A stretch of 34,130 bases of DNA from Bacillota bacterium (GTDB lineage: Bacteria; Bacillota; Dethiobacteria; Dethiobacterales; Dethiobacteraceae), in the NCBI GenBank assembly GCA_012521405.1, contig JAAYMK010000128.1, positions 1 to 34,130 on the forward strand. The letters are read 5' to 3'. Within the stretch, counting starts at the first letter, position 1. Every line of letters starts with the position of its first letter. Below, piece by piece: positions 24,029 through 32,288 of this stretch. The translations under genes were made by a program, and so were the position numbers. The notes beneath the pieces are model-generated. The model had not been told where the DNA came from and did no database searches. It was given only the letters and a program-made list of their open reading frames with translations.

Positions 24029-25930
24029 TTATTTTCGACTTTTTATTTCGTTAAGAATTTTTTCGACAAAGGCATTAACTTTAAAGGGTCCTAAATCTCC
24101 CTCACTGCGCTCACGCACAGACACTTCCTGGGCGGCGGCTTCCTTTTCACCCACAATCAGCATATAAGGGATTTTTTGCAGTTGCGCTTCACGAATTTTA
24201 TAGCCAACCTTTTCATTGCGCAGATCAATTTCAGCCCGAATTCCGGCAGTTTTTAGTTGCTGCAAAACCATCCGGGCATAATCATGATATTTTTCCGAAA
24301 TAGGCAGGATAATTGCCTGCACCGGGGACAACCACACCGGAAATGCCCCGGCATAATGCTCAATTAAAACAGCCATAAAACGTTCAATGGAACCGTAAAC
24401 CACCCGGTGCAACATAACCGGTCGATGCTTTTGCCCGTCTTCACCGATATAGGTTAAATCAAATTTTTCCGGCATCTGAAAATCCAACTGCACTGTACCG
24501 CACTGCCAGGTGCGTCCGATGGAGTCTGTTAAATGAAAATCAATTTTAGGACCGTAAAAAGCCCCGTCTCCTTCATTGACAGTATAAGCAAGACCGCGCT
24601 CTTCAAGCACTTCACGCAATGTCTCCGTGGCCAGCTCCCATTGTTCTTCAGATCCCATGGCTTTTTCCGGTTTGGTGGAAAGCTCTAAATGGTAATCAAA
24701 ACCAAAGACACTATACATTTTCTCGGTCAGGGCAATTACTTTCTTAATTTCATCTTTTATTTGCGAAGGTAGCATGAAAATATGGGCATCATCTTGCGTG
24801 AAGGTACGTACACGCATCATGCCGTGCAATGTGCCCGACAGTTCATGCCGGTGTACCAAACCCAATTCCGCCAAACGAATAGGTAAATCGCGATATGAAT
24901 GCATTTTTGTTTTATAAACGAGCATGGCGCCGGGACAGTTCATTGGTTTAATGGCATAATCTTGACCGTCAATTTTCGTAAAATACATATTGTCTTTATA
25001 ATGCTCCCAATGACCTGAATTCTCCCACAAGACACGGTTTAAAATGATAGGTGTCCTAATTTCATCATAACCGGCTTGCTGATGCTCCTGCCGCCAGTAA
25101 GCTTCCAATTCATTACGGATAATCATCCCCTTGGGATGCAGGAAGGGAAAACCGGGACCTTCGTCCTGGAGGCTGAAAAGATCAAGCTCCCTGCCTAATT
25201 TCCGGTGATCCCTCTTCTTGGCCTCTTCAAGACGCTGCAGATATTCTTCCAACTGTGATTTTTTCGCAAAGGAGGTACCATAAATCCGCTGCAGCATGGG
25301 ATTTTTTTCATCGCCGCGCCAGTAAGCACCTGCTAAATTTAGCAGCTTCACGGCTTTAACTTTTCCGGTTGAAGGCAAATGTGGACCGGCACAAAGATCC
25401 ACAAAATCACCGCAGCGGTAACAACTAATGACGGCATCTTCAGGTAAGTCATTAATGAGTTCCACTTTATATTTTTCACCAAGTTCCGTAAAGAAGGCAA
25501 CTGCTTCCTCGCGCGGCAAGGTAAAACGCTCAAAAGGCAAATCTTCTTTAATAATTTTCTGCATTTCTGCTTCAATTTTCTCCAGATCTGCCGGCACAAA
25601 AGACTCCGGGCGGTCAAAATCATAATAAAAACCGTCCTTGATGGCGGGCCCGATCCCTAAGAGAGCATCTGGAAATAAACGTTTAACCGCCGCCGCCAAA
25701 ATATGGCTGGATGAATGGCGATAAATATCGCGACCTTCTTCATCGGCAAAAGTGAGAAAACGTACTTCGGCATCTTCTTGTAAAGGACAAGCTAGATCAA
25801 CGGCAACTCCGTTGACAACGGCTGCCAAAGCTTCCTTCTTTAAACGTCCGCCAATATCATTAAGTATATCTAAAACGCGAGTACCTGCCGGGTACTCCCT
25901 GACATCATTACGTAGCGTAATTTTTAACAC
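24029..25930 (-). CDS. thrS: Threonyl-tRNA synthetase
   Basis: A 633-residue class II synthetase, normal length. N-terminal TGS domain (1-62), editing domain (about 65-225) with HSSSHILAAAVKRLFP and the YRCGDFVDLCAGPHL metal-like motif, then the catalytic core. The core has the zinc ligands in MNCPGAMLVY, LVHRHELSG and the later YGSIERFMAVLIEHYAG motif 3; the C-terminal anticodon-binding domain spans about 535-633. It begins with GTG; an overlapping ATG two bases upstream is out of frame, and GGGAG is suitably placed. It lies 66 bases after the DUF445 gene with no T-box in between, unlike B. subtilis thrS. Confidence 0.97.
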   Translation of the reverse strand: MLKITLRNDVREYPAGTRVLDILNDIGGRLKKEALAAVVNGVAVDLACPLQEDAEVRFLTFADEEGRDIYRHSSSHILAAAVKRLFPDALLGIGPAIKDGFYYDFDRPESFVPADLEKIEAEMQKIIKEDLPFERFTLPREEAVAFFTELGEKYKVELINDLPEDAVISCYRCGDFVDLCAGPHLPSTGKVKAVKLLNLAGAYWRGDEKNPMLQRIYGTSFAKKSQLEEYLQRLEEAKKRDHRKLGRELDLFSLQDEGPGFPFLHPKGMIIRNELEAYWRQEHQQAGYDEIRTPIILNRVLWENSGHWEHYKDNMYFTKIDGQDYAIKPMNCPGAMLVYKTKMHSYRDLPIRLAELGLVHRHELSGTLHGMMRVRTFTQDDAHIFMLPSQIKDEIKKVIALTEKMYSVFGFDYHLELSTKPEKAMGSEEQWELATETLREVLEERGLAYTVNEGDGAFYGPKIDFHLTDSIGRTWQCGTVQLDFQMPEKFDLTYIGEDGQKHRPVMLHRVVYGSIERFMAVLIEHYAGAFPVWLSPVQAIILPISEKYHDYARMVLQQLKTAGIRAEIDLRNEKVGYKIREAQLQKIPYMLIVGEKEAAAQEVSVRERSEGDLGPFKVNAFVEKILNEIKSRK

Positions 25931-25996
25931 ATAATCACTCCCTTTTGCAAAAAGTATTATACTTCATCATAATTGTTGGCCATTATCGTGTCAAGC

Positions 25997-26590
25997 CTAA
26001 GCCAGGTACCAGACAAAAAAAGCTTGCACCAAACCAACCACAAACCCAAGTAGTCCGCCAACCCATTCAATCATACGCAGTTCATGACGGGCCGCGTACC
26101 AAACCAATCCCTCTATTTCTGCTAGAGACAAGCCATTAATTTTCTCAACCACAATTTTGCGCACATCAATTTGTTTGCGTATGGAAAGCAAAAAGGCTTG
26201 CGCCATTTCTGGAAACTGCTCTGCCACTTTTCCCGCCACATGGTCACGCAAAAAATTTGTAATGTAATTGCGCAATTTGGTAGGCAACACCGCCAACTTC
26301 TCAGTACACCATACCACCACAATTTTTTCTACTGTACTTTTTACTTCATTTTGTAATTGCGATAAATCAACTTGTGCTGTAAGCTCGTCCAAGGAAAAAA
26401 GCTGTTCCGAGACAATATCTGCTATGTTTTCAGCCAGCTCCCCCCTTCTTTTGGGGAGCAAACCTTGTATTTTAAAAGGCAAGGGCCAAAGTTGCAGTGG
26501 CTGGCGGGGATGAAATAATAGCCGAATGGCTAAAAGATTAGTGATCCAACCAATAAGCGCACCCGTAAGAGGTAAAAAAATAAAAGTCAC
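25997..26590 (-). CDS. DUF445 family membrane protein
   Basis: A 197-residue protein with an N-terminal hydrophobic segment TFIFLPLTGALIGWITNLLAIRLLF, the conserved HPRQPLQLWPLPFKIQGLLPKRRGELA motif, an amphipathic helical middle (about 60-165) and a C-terminal membrane segment (about 175-195). This matches DUF445 (YheB-like) proteins of Firmicutes. Function unknown; some relatives are sporulation-associated. The open frame reaches 26626, but AAAGGAG lies 7 bases before a GTG at 26590, which begins the conserved N-terminus, so that start is preferred. Probably cotranscribed with thrS. Confidence 0.8.
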   Translation of the reverse strand: MTFIFLPLTGALIGWITNLLAIRLLFHPRQPLQLWPLPFKIQGLLPKRRGELAENIADIVSEQLFSLDELTAQVDLSQLQNEVKSTVEKIVVVWCTEKLAVLPTKLRNYITNFLRDHVAGKVAEQFPEMAQAFLLSIRKQIDVRKIVVEKINGLSLAEIEGLVWYAARHELRMIEWVGGLLGFVVGLVQAFFVWYLA

Positions 26591-26616
26591 CGTTTTATCT
26601 CCTTTCCGCCAGCTAC

Positions 26617-26622
26617 ATTGTA
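26617..26622 (-). promoter_or_regulatory. Candidate -10 for the DUF445-thrS transcript
   Basis: TACAAT on the minus strand about 27 bases upstream of the DUF445 start; the -35 (TTTTCC, 17 bases away) is poor. Confidence 0.35.
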
Positions 26623-26711
26623 TCACTGACTTATCCCCAGGAAAAGCTTTTTACGTATTTTTCTCGCCTGTTTATAAAAAAAGAGTTGCACCAACGCAAT
26701 GCAGCAACGCC

Positions 26712-26758
26712 AAAAAAATAAGAAAGACGCAGCGTTTAAAAAACAGAGCGTCTTTCTT
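26712..26758 (-). terminator. Terminator of ytxC
   Basis: An 11-bp perfect stem (AAGAAAGACGC 26720-26730 with 26748-26758) and seven Ts on the minus strand (26712-26718), right after the ytxC stop. Confidence 0.88.
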
Positions 26759-26763
26759 GTCTT

Positions 26764-27654
26764 TTAAGTTTTTCTTTTGTAAAAAATATTGTTTTTGGCA
26801 TCATGACATAATTTGCAGCGCTTACATAAGCTGACTCTTTGTTCAAAAACATGTTTTAAAGTGTCTGCGGCTTTGGGATATTTCAGGTAAACATTGTGAT
26901 GCAAAACAATCTGGTGTGGTGCAAGGGAAATAATGAGACTCACCAGTTGATCTTCCTCATCGCAGGAATCATTGTAACCTTCCCAGACAATTTCCTGTTG
27001 CTGTTCCACCGGCTGAAAAGTGTGATCGAGGAAATAAAAACAATCGTTTTCATTTAAAAGCACGTGTATTTGTTTGATCTTCGGTTCTTGTAAAGCAACA
27101 AAATATTTGAGTAGTTTAATAAACTCCTGATATTCTTTTTCCATTAAATAATCATCCACAGCTTTATCAAGGGTTTTGCGCACAAATTTTAACCAGGATT
27201 GCATTCTAAAAACAATCAACCCATGCAAGTTAACATAATCATTTTGTTCAAGATATTCCTGCAACTGCTGCAAAATTCCGGCATAAACTTGCCCTCCCTC
27301 ATCCTTTGCCGGATCAGCCAGATAAATTTTTTGCGCCAGAGTAAAGATATGATTTCTTTCTTCCGGGGGAAAATAAAAATAAGATTTTTTCATCATTTCT
27401 GTAAAAAACAAGTAAGCCTGTTCCTCAACAATATATTGAGCTAAACTTTGCGCCAATAAATTGCGAAAAACAAAACCGGAATTTGCTTTTTGCCCGTTTT
27501 GCAAATAAAATAGCAGATGAGGCCAGATCCCCCATTTTGTTTCTTCAAAAATTATTTTGCCGCCAGTTTGCTTGTATAACTGGAGACATTGATTCACCTT
27601 TGCTTTTAGCACAGGAGTAATATATTTTACGGCAATTGCAATTAATGCCACCAT
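26764..27654 (-). CDS. ytxC: YtxC-like sporulation protein
   Basis: A 296-residue protein recognised as YtxC-like by length, helical content and gene position: in B. subtilis ytxC also lies just upstream of thrS. It has the LLAQSLAQYIVEEQAYLFF and HGLIVFRMQSWLKFVRKTLDKAVDDYLMEKEYQEFIKLLKYFV segments typical of the family. YtxC is annotated as a putative sporulation protein without known biochemistry. The C-terminus carries CKRCKLCHDAKN, a possible metal-binding CxxCxxC. The open frame starts at 27660, but GGAAGGGAG abuts that ATG and is correctly spaced from the ATG at 27654, so the latter is chosen. Confidence 0.75.
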   Translation of the reverse strand: MVALIAIAVKYITPVLKAKVNQCLQLYKQTGGKIIFEETKWGIWPHLLFYLQNGQKANSGFVFRNLLAQSLAQYIVEEQAYLFFTEMMKKSYFYFPPEERNHIFTLAQKIYLADPAKDEGGQVYAGILQQLQEYLEQNDYVNLHGLIVFRMQSWLKFVRKTLDKAVDDYLMEKEYQEFIKLLKYFVALQEPKIKQIHVLLNENDCFYFLDHTFQPVEQQQEIVWEGYNDSCDEEDQLVSLIISLAPHQIVLHHNVYLKYPKAADTLKHVFEQRVSLCKRCKLCHDAKNNIFYKRKT

Positions 27655-27728
27655 TGTCATCTCCCTTCCTTAAGTAATATATGTTTGCCAAAATTTTTGT
27701 ATACTTTATCCGGCCATAACAGAAAGAG

Positions 27729-27758
27729 AAAAAAAGAGACGTGCGGAAACACGTCCCT
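27729..27758 (-). terminator. Terminator of the DUF1540 gene
   Basis: GGGACGTG/CACGTCTC stem (one G-U pair) with a 6-base loop, followed on the minus strand by seven Ts. Confidence 0.85.
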
Positions 27759-27765
27759 TGTAAAG

Positions 27766-27936
27766 CTAGTTTTTCGGTGAAAATGTGGCACAATCTGTTT
27801 CTTCAGTATCGGAAGCGTTGGGAGGCTGAATTTCTATACTGGAAGCCATACACTGGTCACCGCTTTCCCAGTATTCACAACTATCTACACAACATTTCAC
27901 CCGCATAATAGGTTCCGATTCTCTTGCTACGCGCAT
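27766..27936 (-). CDS. DUF1540 small cysteine-rich protein
   Basis: A 56-residue protein. Reading the minus strand from ATG at 27936 gives MRVARESEPIMRVKCCVDSC, then EYWESGDQCMASSIEIQPP, then a CATF-type end. The pattern CxxxxCxYW...C.A..I is the DUF1540 signature, common in clostridia and probably metal-binding. AAGGAGGG is 6 bases upstream and a terminator follows, so it is a monocistronic gene. Function unknown. Confidence 0.85.
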   Translation of the reverse strand: MRVARESEPIMRVKCCVDSCEYWESGDQCMASSIEIQPPNASDTEETDCATFSPKN

Positions 27937-28033
27937 CTATTACCCTCCTTGTTTATTTACTAGATTTAGTTTTTATTTATTTTTTCATCCTTATACCTAC
28001 CAAAGATTTCAGTAAGTAAAAGCAAAAGATCCC

Positions 28034-28062
28034 TTGATTTTTTTTTGTTTTTCTGATACAAT
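28034..28062 (+). promoter_or_regulatory. Promoter of tRNA-Val
   Basis: TTGATT (28034-28039) and TACAAT (28057-28062) separated by 17 bases, about 33 bases before the tRNA. Confidence 0.75.
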
Positions 28063-28095
28063 TAGTTTTGTCTTTCAAAGTTCTAATAAAAAAAC

Positions 28096-28170
28096 GGGTC
28101 GTTAGCTCAGGGGGAGAGCACTACCTTGACACGGTAGGGGCCAGTGGTTCAAATCCACTACGACCCACCA
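28096..28170 (+). tRNA. tRNA-Val (anticodon GAC)
   Basis: A complete 75-base cloverleaf. Acceptor stem GGGTCGT (28096-28102) pairs with ACGACCC (28160-28166); anticodon stem CTACC/GGTAG holds the loop TTGACAC, giving anticodon GAC (valine); the T arm is AGTGG-TTCAAAT-CCACT. The CCA end is encoded (28168-28170). A single-tRNA transcription unit. Confidence 0.95.
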
Positions 28171-28179
28171 TAGCAAATT

Positions 28180-28206
28180 AAGCCTGTCGCATGCGACAGG
28201 CTTTTA
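28180..28206 (+). terminator. Terminator of tRNA-Val
   Basis: A perfect 24-base palindrome (28180-28203) ending in a TTTT tract, 10 bases after the tRNA. Confidence 0.85.
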
Positions 28207-28388
28207 TGCTTTTAAGCAGATTTTTACTTCATATTCTCTTTTGTTGCATTTGCAGTTAACCAAGATACTTAATAAGTGGCCCCTCAGCCCTGGTATTATT
28301 TCCTTCTGAATCTACCCCTTAGGGCCTTCCTGGAAAAAGGCAATTAGGCCACCCAGACTTTTTGTGAATACGTTCACTTTCAACCGGC

Positions 28389-28615
28389 AAAAAAAAAAGA
28401 TGCGCTTACAGCCGCACTTGTGAATTTTGGAACATAAACTAAAAATAAAAAAACTGCTGGCGTTTTTTGTACTTTGCTGTTTGGCTCTCTACCCCTAATG
28501 TTTTACTATTTGAGATAGCCGATGCTGCTTGTCCCTCCCTTACCCGTGTGCTAAACATTAGGAATAGGCAGCAATATTCCGAGCTTTTTAGACAAAAAAC
28601 GACAAGGTTCTGCCC
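28389..28615 (-). ncRNA. Candidate structured small RNA, possibly 6S RNA-like
   Basis: A minus-strand unit of about 227 bases with no open frame but its own promoter and terminator. The predicted 5' part pairs with the 3' part in three nested steps: a 10-bp closing stem (28592-28601 with 28461-28470, CGTTTTTTGT/ACAAAAAACG); a 17-by-3 asymmetric internal loop; a 6-bp stem (28569-28574 with 28474-28479); a 1-by-9 asymmetric loop; and a 15-bp stem (28553-28567 with 28489-28503, two G-U pairs) enclosing 49 bases. A terminator hairpin (28400-28417) followed by ten Ts (28389-28398) ends it. A long rod with a large interior bubble is the architecture of 6S RNA, which inhibits RNA polymerase; identity is inference and no conserved primary motif was confirmed. 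The rest of 28207-28388 shows nothing recognisable. Confidence 0.55.
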
Positions 28616-28621
28616 ATGAAC

Positions 28622-28650
28622 ATTCTACTTGTTAAGACTGGTCCTGTCAA
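28622..28650 (-). promoter_or_regulatory. Promoter of the candidate small RNA
   Basis: Consensus TTGACA (28645-28650), 17-base spacer, TAGAAT (28622-28627); predicted start near 28615. A second TTGACA lies upstream near 28661-28666 without a matching -10. Confidence 0.75.
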
Positions 28651-28719
28651 TGACAAAAACTGTCAAGTCTTTGCGATGATTCTCTGGGTCATATCTCACC
28701 GTAGGCGGAAAAAGCATGT

Positions 28720-28762
28720 AAAGGGAAAGCCTTGCCGTTACAAAAGGCAAGGCTTTCCCTTT
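28720..28762 (-). terminator. Terminator of the carboxylase operon
   Basis: A perfect 17-bp inverted repeat (28720-28736 with 28746-28762) with a 9-base loop just after the carboxyltransferase gene. The T tract on the minus strand is poor (TTT, then TTTTT after 10 bases), but the stem is very strong. Confidence 0.8.
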
Positions 28763-28770
28763 GGGTAACT

Positions 28771-30822
28771 TTAATTTTCCAGAGGTTCTAAAACAAAAAG
28801 CAATTGACCTTCTTTAACCATTTCATTGAGTTCAACCTTAATGGCTACAATTTGCGCATCGAAGGGGGCCAAAACGGCAGTTTCCATTTTCATGGCTTCA
28901 ATGTTGGCAATCTCTTCACCTTTATGCACAATATCTCCCGGTTTAAGGCTGCCACGTTTGGGATTACCCAGCCGCCACACCGTTCCGTTGATGGGTGAAC
29001 CGACTTCATTGGGTCCTGTGGCCATTTCTTCTTTCTTTGTTTTCACACGCGGTGTTTCCACGGCATAAACACGCATTTTATTGTTAACACGCAAGATCAC
29101 ATGGATAATCCCTTCATGTTCTTCACCGATTGATACCAGTTCAATGGAAAACGGTTTGCCATTAATTTCAAATTCAACAGTATCCCCGTATTTTTTCAGC
29201 CCCTCACGCCAAACATTTGTCGGCAAAACATACGGAGCCTGCCCAAACTTCTCACGGAAGCGCAAATACTCAATGGCATCCTTTGGATGCATTAAATAAA
29301 GGATAAACTGTTCCTTGGTGGGCTCCCAACCTAAAGTTTCTTTCAAGGTATGCAATGCCTCATCTAAATCTTCATCGGGCAGTGAATCAAGCGGTGATTC
29401 CTCTTTCCGCTGGGCCATGGTTTCTTTCCATTCATTACCGAAAGCACTCTGATAAACCCAATCAGCAGGCCATCCCATGGGCAATTTGCCGTAATGGCCA
29501 AGAATTAAGTTTTTAAAATCACCGGGTGCATTAGCAAACAGGGAAAGCAACTCCTCTTGTTCTTCAGCATCCAAAGCAGCAAAATCCTGATTTTTTTCAA
29601 TCACAAATTTTTCTAATAAATCGATTAAATGTTTTACTCCGCTTTCCCCGCTCTTTTTGGCATACCGGTTAACAATGCCGCAACAAGTAGTCCAGGTAAT
29701 TTGTGATCCCGGCGTCACGTCAAAGTACTTTATAATCTGGTTGTAGAGGGACATAACTTTGAGAATAGATGGCATTAAATGTAGGAATCCGCCTTTTTCC
29801 GCCTGCTCAAAAGAGCTGGGGAAAGCCCCGCCGGGCATTCTGTGCTTTAAGACATTATGATCCAAACCTTTAAAGGGAGATTCAGCCCATTCATACTGGT
29901 TTATCCATTCACGAACTTCTTGGACGGCGTCCTCTGCCGCTTTTCTGTTTAAATGTACAGGAACGCCCGATTCTTCTAGATAAGCATGCACCCCCAAAAT
30001 AGGTGGCTGCCCATAAAAACGTGTCAATGAATCTTCTTCCACATCAAGAATCTTGGCCCCGGCTTGGGCTGCCGCCAATAAAGCGGGCAGGGCCAAGCCG
30101 TCTGTGGCATGGCGATGGTATTGAATTACCAGTTCCGGATATGCTTGTTTAATGGCATCTACCAAGCTGGCAATCCTGGCCGGACTGCCCACGCCGGCCA
30201 TATCTTTAATGGCCAAAATAATTTCATCTACGCCACCACAAAGAGCTACAATCTCGCGCACAACACTTAAGTAATATTTATTATCCGCCCAATCGGCTTG
30301 GGTAAAGGAAATAGCAGGCTGAAACAATTTTCCGCGCTTCATTACCGTTTCCGCCACAACACGCATATTGCGTACGTCATTGAGGAAAGAAAAACAGCGC
30401 CAAACATCTATATCCACATATTTAACAACATACTCAATGACATTTTTCGGGTACGGGCGATAGCCCCAAAGATTAGTTTCTCTCACCAATGTTTGCAGCA
30501 AAACATTTGGCATTTTTTCTCGTAAAAAGCGGATTTCATCAAAGGGACTTTCCCGCCTGTTCATAATGCCTACATGCCAGCGGGCCCCGCCGTGACATTC
30601 CGCACTAAATAAGCCCATCCGATTATAATGTGGAGCTAAAGTGGCCAAATCAAAATGACGCAAACGATTTTTGTAATCAGACTGCCCTGCATCCCTCATC
30701 CCGGTTGAAGTCAGGCAGACACCGGGTAGGGCGCGCACTTTTGCCACAATTTCTCGTGGAGACATTTCAGGGGTAACGAAAATATAATCATTGTCTTTTA
30801 CACATCCATTGTCTTTCCTCAT
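28771..30822 (-). CDS. Biotin-dependent carboxyltransferase with biotin carrier domain (pyruvate carboxylase subunit B-like)
   Basis: A 683-residue protein (numbers below count from the upstream GTG at 30837). A TIM-barrel carboxyltransferase (about 25-320) has RDAGQS (48-53), ECHGGARW (80-87), IKDMAG with Lys211, and HRH (241-243), matching the metal-binding and carbamylated-lysine positions of pyruvate carboxylase or oxaloacetate decarboxylase. A helical domain (about 320-550) includes MPGG (334-337). A C-terminal biotinyl domain (610-688) has EAMKMET with Lys650 biotinylated. Several pocket motifs differ: LRGQN is VRETN (118-122) and HTHDT is HRHAT. The partner biotin carboxylase is adjacent, so the pair is a split carboxylase, probably anaplerotic pyruvate carboxylase but possibly for another 2-oxo acid. 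GAGGAG (30829-30834) is spaced for the ATG at 30822, not the GTG. Confidence 0.85.
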   Translation of the reverse strand: MRKDNGCVKDNDYIFVTPEMSPREIVAKVRALPGVCLTSTGMRDAGQSDYKNRLRHFDLATLAPHYNRMGLFSAECHGGARWHVGIMNRRESPFDEIRFLREKMPNVLLQTLVRETNLWGYRPYPKNVIEYVVKYVDIDVWRCFSFLNDVRNMRVVAETVMKRGKLFQPAISFTQADWADNKYYLSVVREIVALCGGVDEIILAIKDMAGVGSPARIASLVDAIKQAYPELVIQYHRHATDGLALPALLAAAQAGAKILDVEEDSLTRFYGQPPILGVHAYLEESGVPVHLNRKAAEDAVQEVREWINQYEWAESPFKGLDHNVLKHRMPGGAFPSSFEQAEKGGFLHLMPSILKVMSLYNQIIKYFDVTPGSQITWTTCCGIVNRYAKKSGESGVKHLIDLLEKFVIEKNQDFAALDAEEQEELLSLFANAPGDFKNLILGHYGKLPMGWPADWVYQSAFGNEWKETMAQRKEESPLDSLPDEDLDEALHTLKETLGWEPTKEQFILYLMHPKDAIEYLRFREKFGQAPYVLPTNVWREGLKKYGDTVEFEINGKPFSIELVSIGEEHEGIIHVILRVNNKMRVYAVETPRVKTKKEEMATGPNEVGSPINGTVWRLGNPKRGSLKPGDIVHKGEEIANIEAMKMETAVLAPFDAQIVAIKVELNEMVKEGQLLFVLEPLEN

Positions 30823-30833
30823 CGGTATTCTCC

Positions 30834-32288
30834 TCACACCCAGTTTTGCGTACCTAAAGCTGAAATCTCAGCAACATATCTGGCAACTTTTAAAGCCTCG
30901 TCAACATCATCTTCCCCGGCAAAATTTGAGATTAAATCATCCATATTTTCTTCGATAAAACGCGTGGAAAAATCACCGCTGATAAATTTAGGATGACGAA
31001 TAATACTTAAAAGAAGCGGCGCCAGCGTTTTTACACCTTCCACCCGCAAATTTTTGCTTAAAGAACGATCCATGACGCGGATGGCATCTTCACGGTCCGC
31101 ACCGGTGGTCATAATTAACATGAGCAGTGAGTCATAATATGACGGAATTGCCGCCCCTTCGTAAACTCCCGAAGAAATTCTCACTGCAGGGCCGTGAGGT
31201 TCCGTCAGCCGGGTCAACCAGCCAAAAGATGGGCTGAAAGTTCGGGGATCCTCCGCATTTAACCGCACTTCCAGAGCCCAACGGTTAGGATGTATATCTG
31301 CCTGTTTAAAAGGCAATTCCTTGCCCATGGCAACGTCAATCATAATGCCAACAATATCCAAGCCGGTGATTAATTCCGTTATGCCATGTTCAACCTGTAA
31401 ACGCGTATTAACTTCAAGAAAGTAAAATTTCTGTGTTTTCGAATCAAATAAAAATTCGACTGTACCGGCAGAGGTGTAACCAATTGCTTGCATTAAAGTG
31501 ACAGCACTTTGACAAATTTCTTCTCGTAATTCCGGTGTTAATGAGGGAGAAGGTGCTTCTTCAATAATTTTTTGGTTCCGCCGCTGGATGGTACATTCCC
31601 GTTCACACAAATGAACCACATTTCCGTAGTGGTCGGCCACAATCTGTACTTCAATATGGCGACCGCGCTCAATATATTTTTCTACCAGGACTTTATCATC
31701 GCCAAAAGCTTTTCTCGCTTCGGAACGCACTTGTGCCAAAGCTTGCTGTAAATCTGCATCACGTTCAACTTTAACCATGCCTTTGCCTCCGCCGCCGGCG
31801 GAAGCTTTAATCATAATGGGGTATTCCACCTTTTCTTCCCGCATCCAGCGGATAATATCATCTACTGATTCTACATCACTAATGCCGGGAATTGTTGGCA
31901 CACCTGCTTTTTCCACAACTTCCTTCGCTTCAATTTTATCTCCCATCAACCGGATCACTTCCGGTTGAGGACCAATCCAAATGAGACCGGCATCAATTAC
32001 ACGTTGAGCAAACTCATGGTTTTCCGCCAGGAATCCCCACCCTGGATGAATGGCATCAGAACCGCTCTGCAACGCAGCGTCAATTATGCGGTCCATATTT
32101 AGATAAGAGTCACTGGGTGGTGCTTCGCCGATATGTACGGCGGAATCAGCCATAGTTACATGTTGAGCCAAGCGGTCGGGAGTACTGTACACCGCCGTAG
32201 TAAGGATTTTACGATCTATACAAGTATGCATAACACGAACCGCAGGAACCCCCCGGTTTGCCACCAGAATTCTCTTAATCTGCTTCAT
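30834..32288 (-). CDS. Biotin carboxylase subunit
   Basis: A 484-residue ATP-grasp biotin carboxylase that carboxylates biotin with ATP and bicarbonate. The N-terminal domain has ILVANRGVPAVRV, where the family usually has NRGEIA, and HPGWGFLAEN. The ATP-grasp domain has YPIMIKASAGGGGKGM, a glycine-rich loop, and IQRRNQKIIEEAP. The catalytic FLEVNTRLQVEH and RLNAEDP motifs are intact. It has no biotin domain, which is supplied by the neighbouring subunit. Length resembles AccC or PycA (about 450-500). First gene of a two-gene operon; its stop overlaps the ribosome-binding site of the next gene. Ribosome-binding site GGGAGG. Confidence 0.92.
   Translation of the reverse strand: MKQIKRILVANRGVPAVRVMHTCIDRKILTTAVYSTPDRLAQHVTMADSAVHIGEAPPSDSYLNMDRIIDAALQSGSDAIHPGWGFLAENHEFAQRVIDAGLIWIGPQPEVIRLMGDKIEAKEVVEKAGVPTIPGISDVESVDDIIRWMREEKVEYPIMIKASAGGGGKGMVKVERDADLQQALAQVRSEARKAFGDDKVLVEKYIERGRHIEVQIVADHYGNVVHLCERECTIQRRNQKIIEEAPSPSLTPELREEICQSAVTLMQAIGYTSAGTVEFLFDSKTQKFYFLEVNTRLQVEHGITELITGLDIVGIMIDVAMGKELPFKQADIHPNRWALEVRLNAEDPRTFSPSFGWLTRLTEPHGPAVRISSGVYEGAAIPSYYDSLLMLIMTTGADREDAIRVMDRSLSKNLRVEGVKTLAPLLLSIIRHPKFISGDFSTRFIEENMDDLISNFAGEDDVDEALKVARYVAEISALGTQNWV

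Noticed and set aside
26526-26834. 102-residue plus-strand open frame between the DUF445 gene and ytxC
   Set aside because: It runs through the ytxC terminator and both gene ends; lysine- and phenylalanine-rich low-complexity translation of AT-rich DNA.
28600-28762. Possible transposase or gene remnant on the plus strand before the carboxylase terminator
   Set aside because: The roughly 50-codon frame resembles no family and is better explained by the small-RNA promoter and terminator hairpin.
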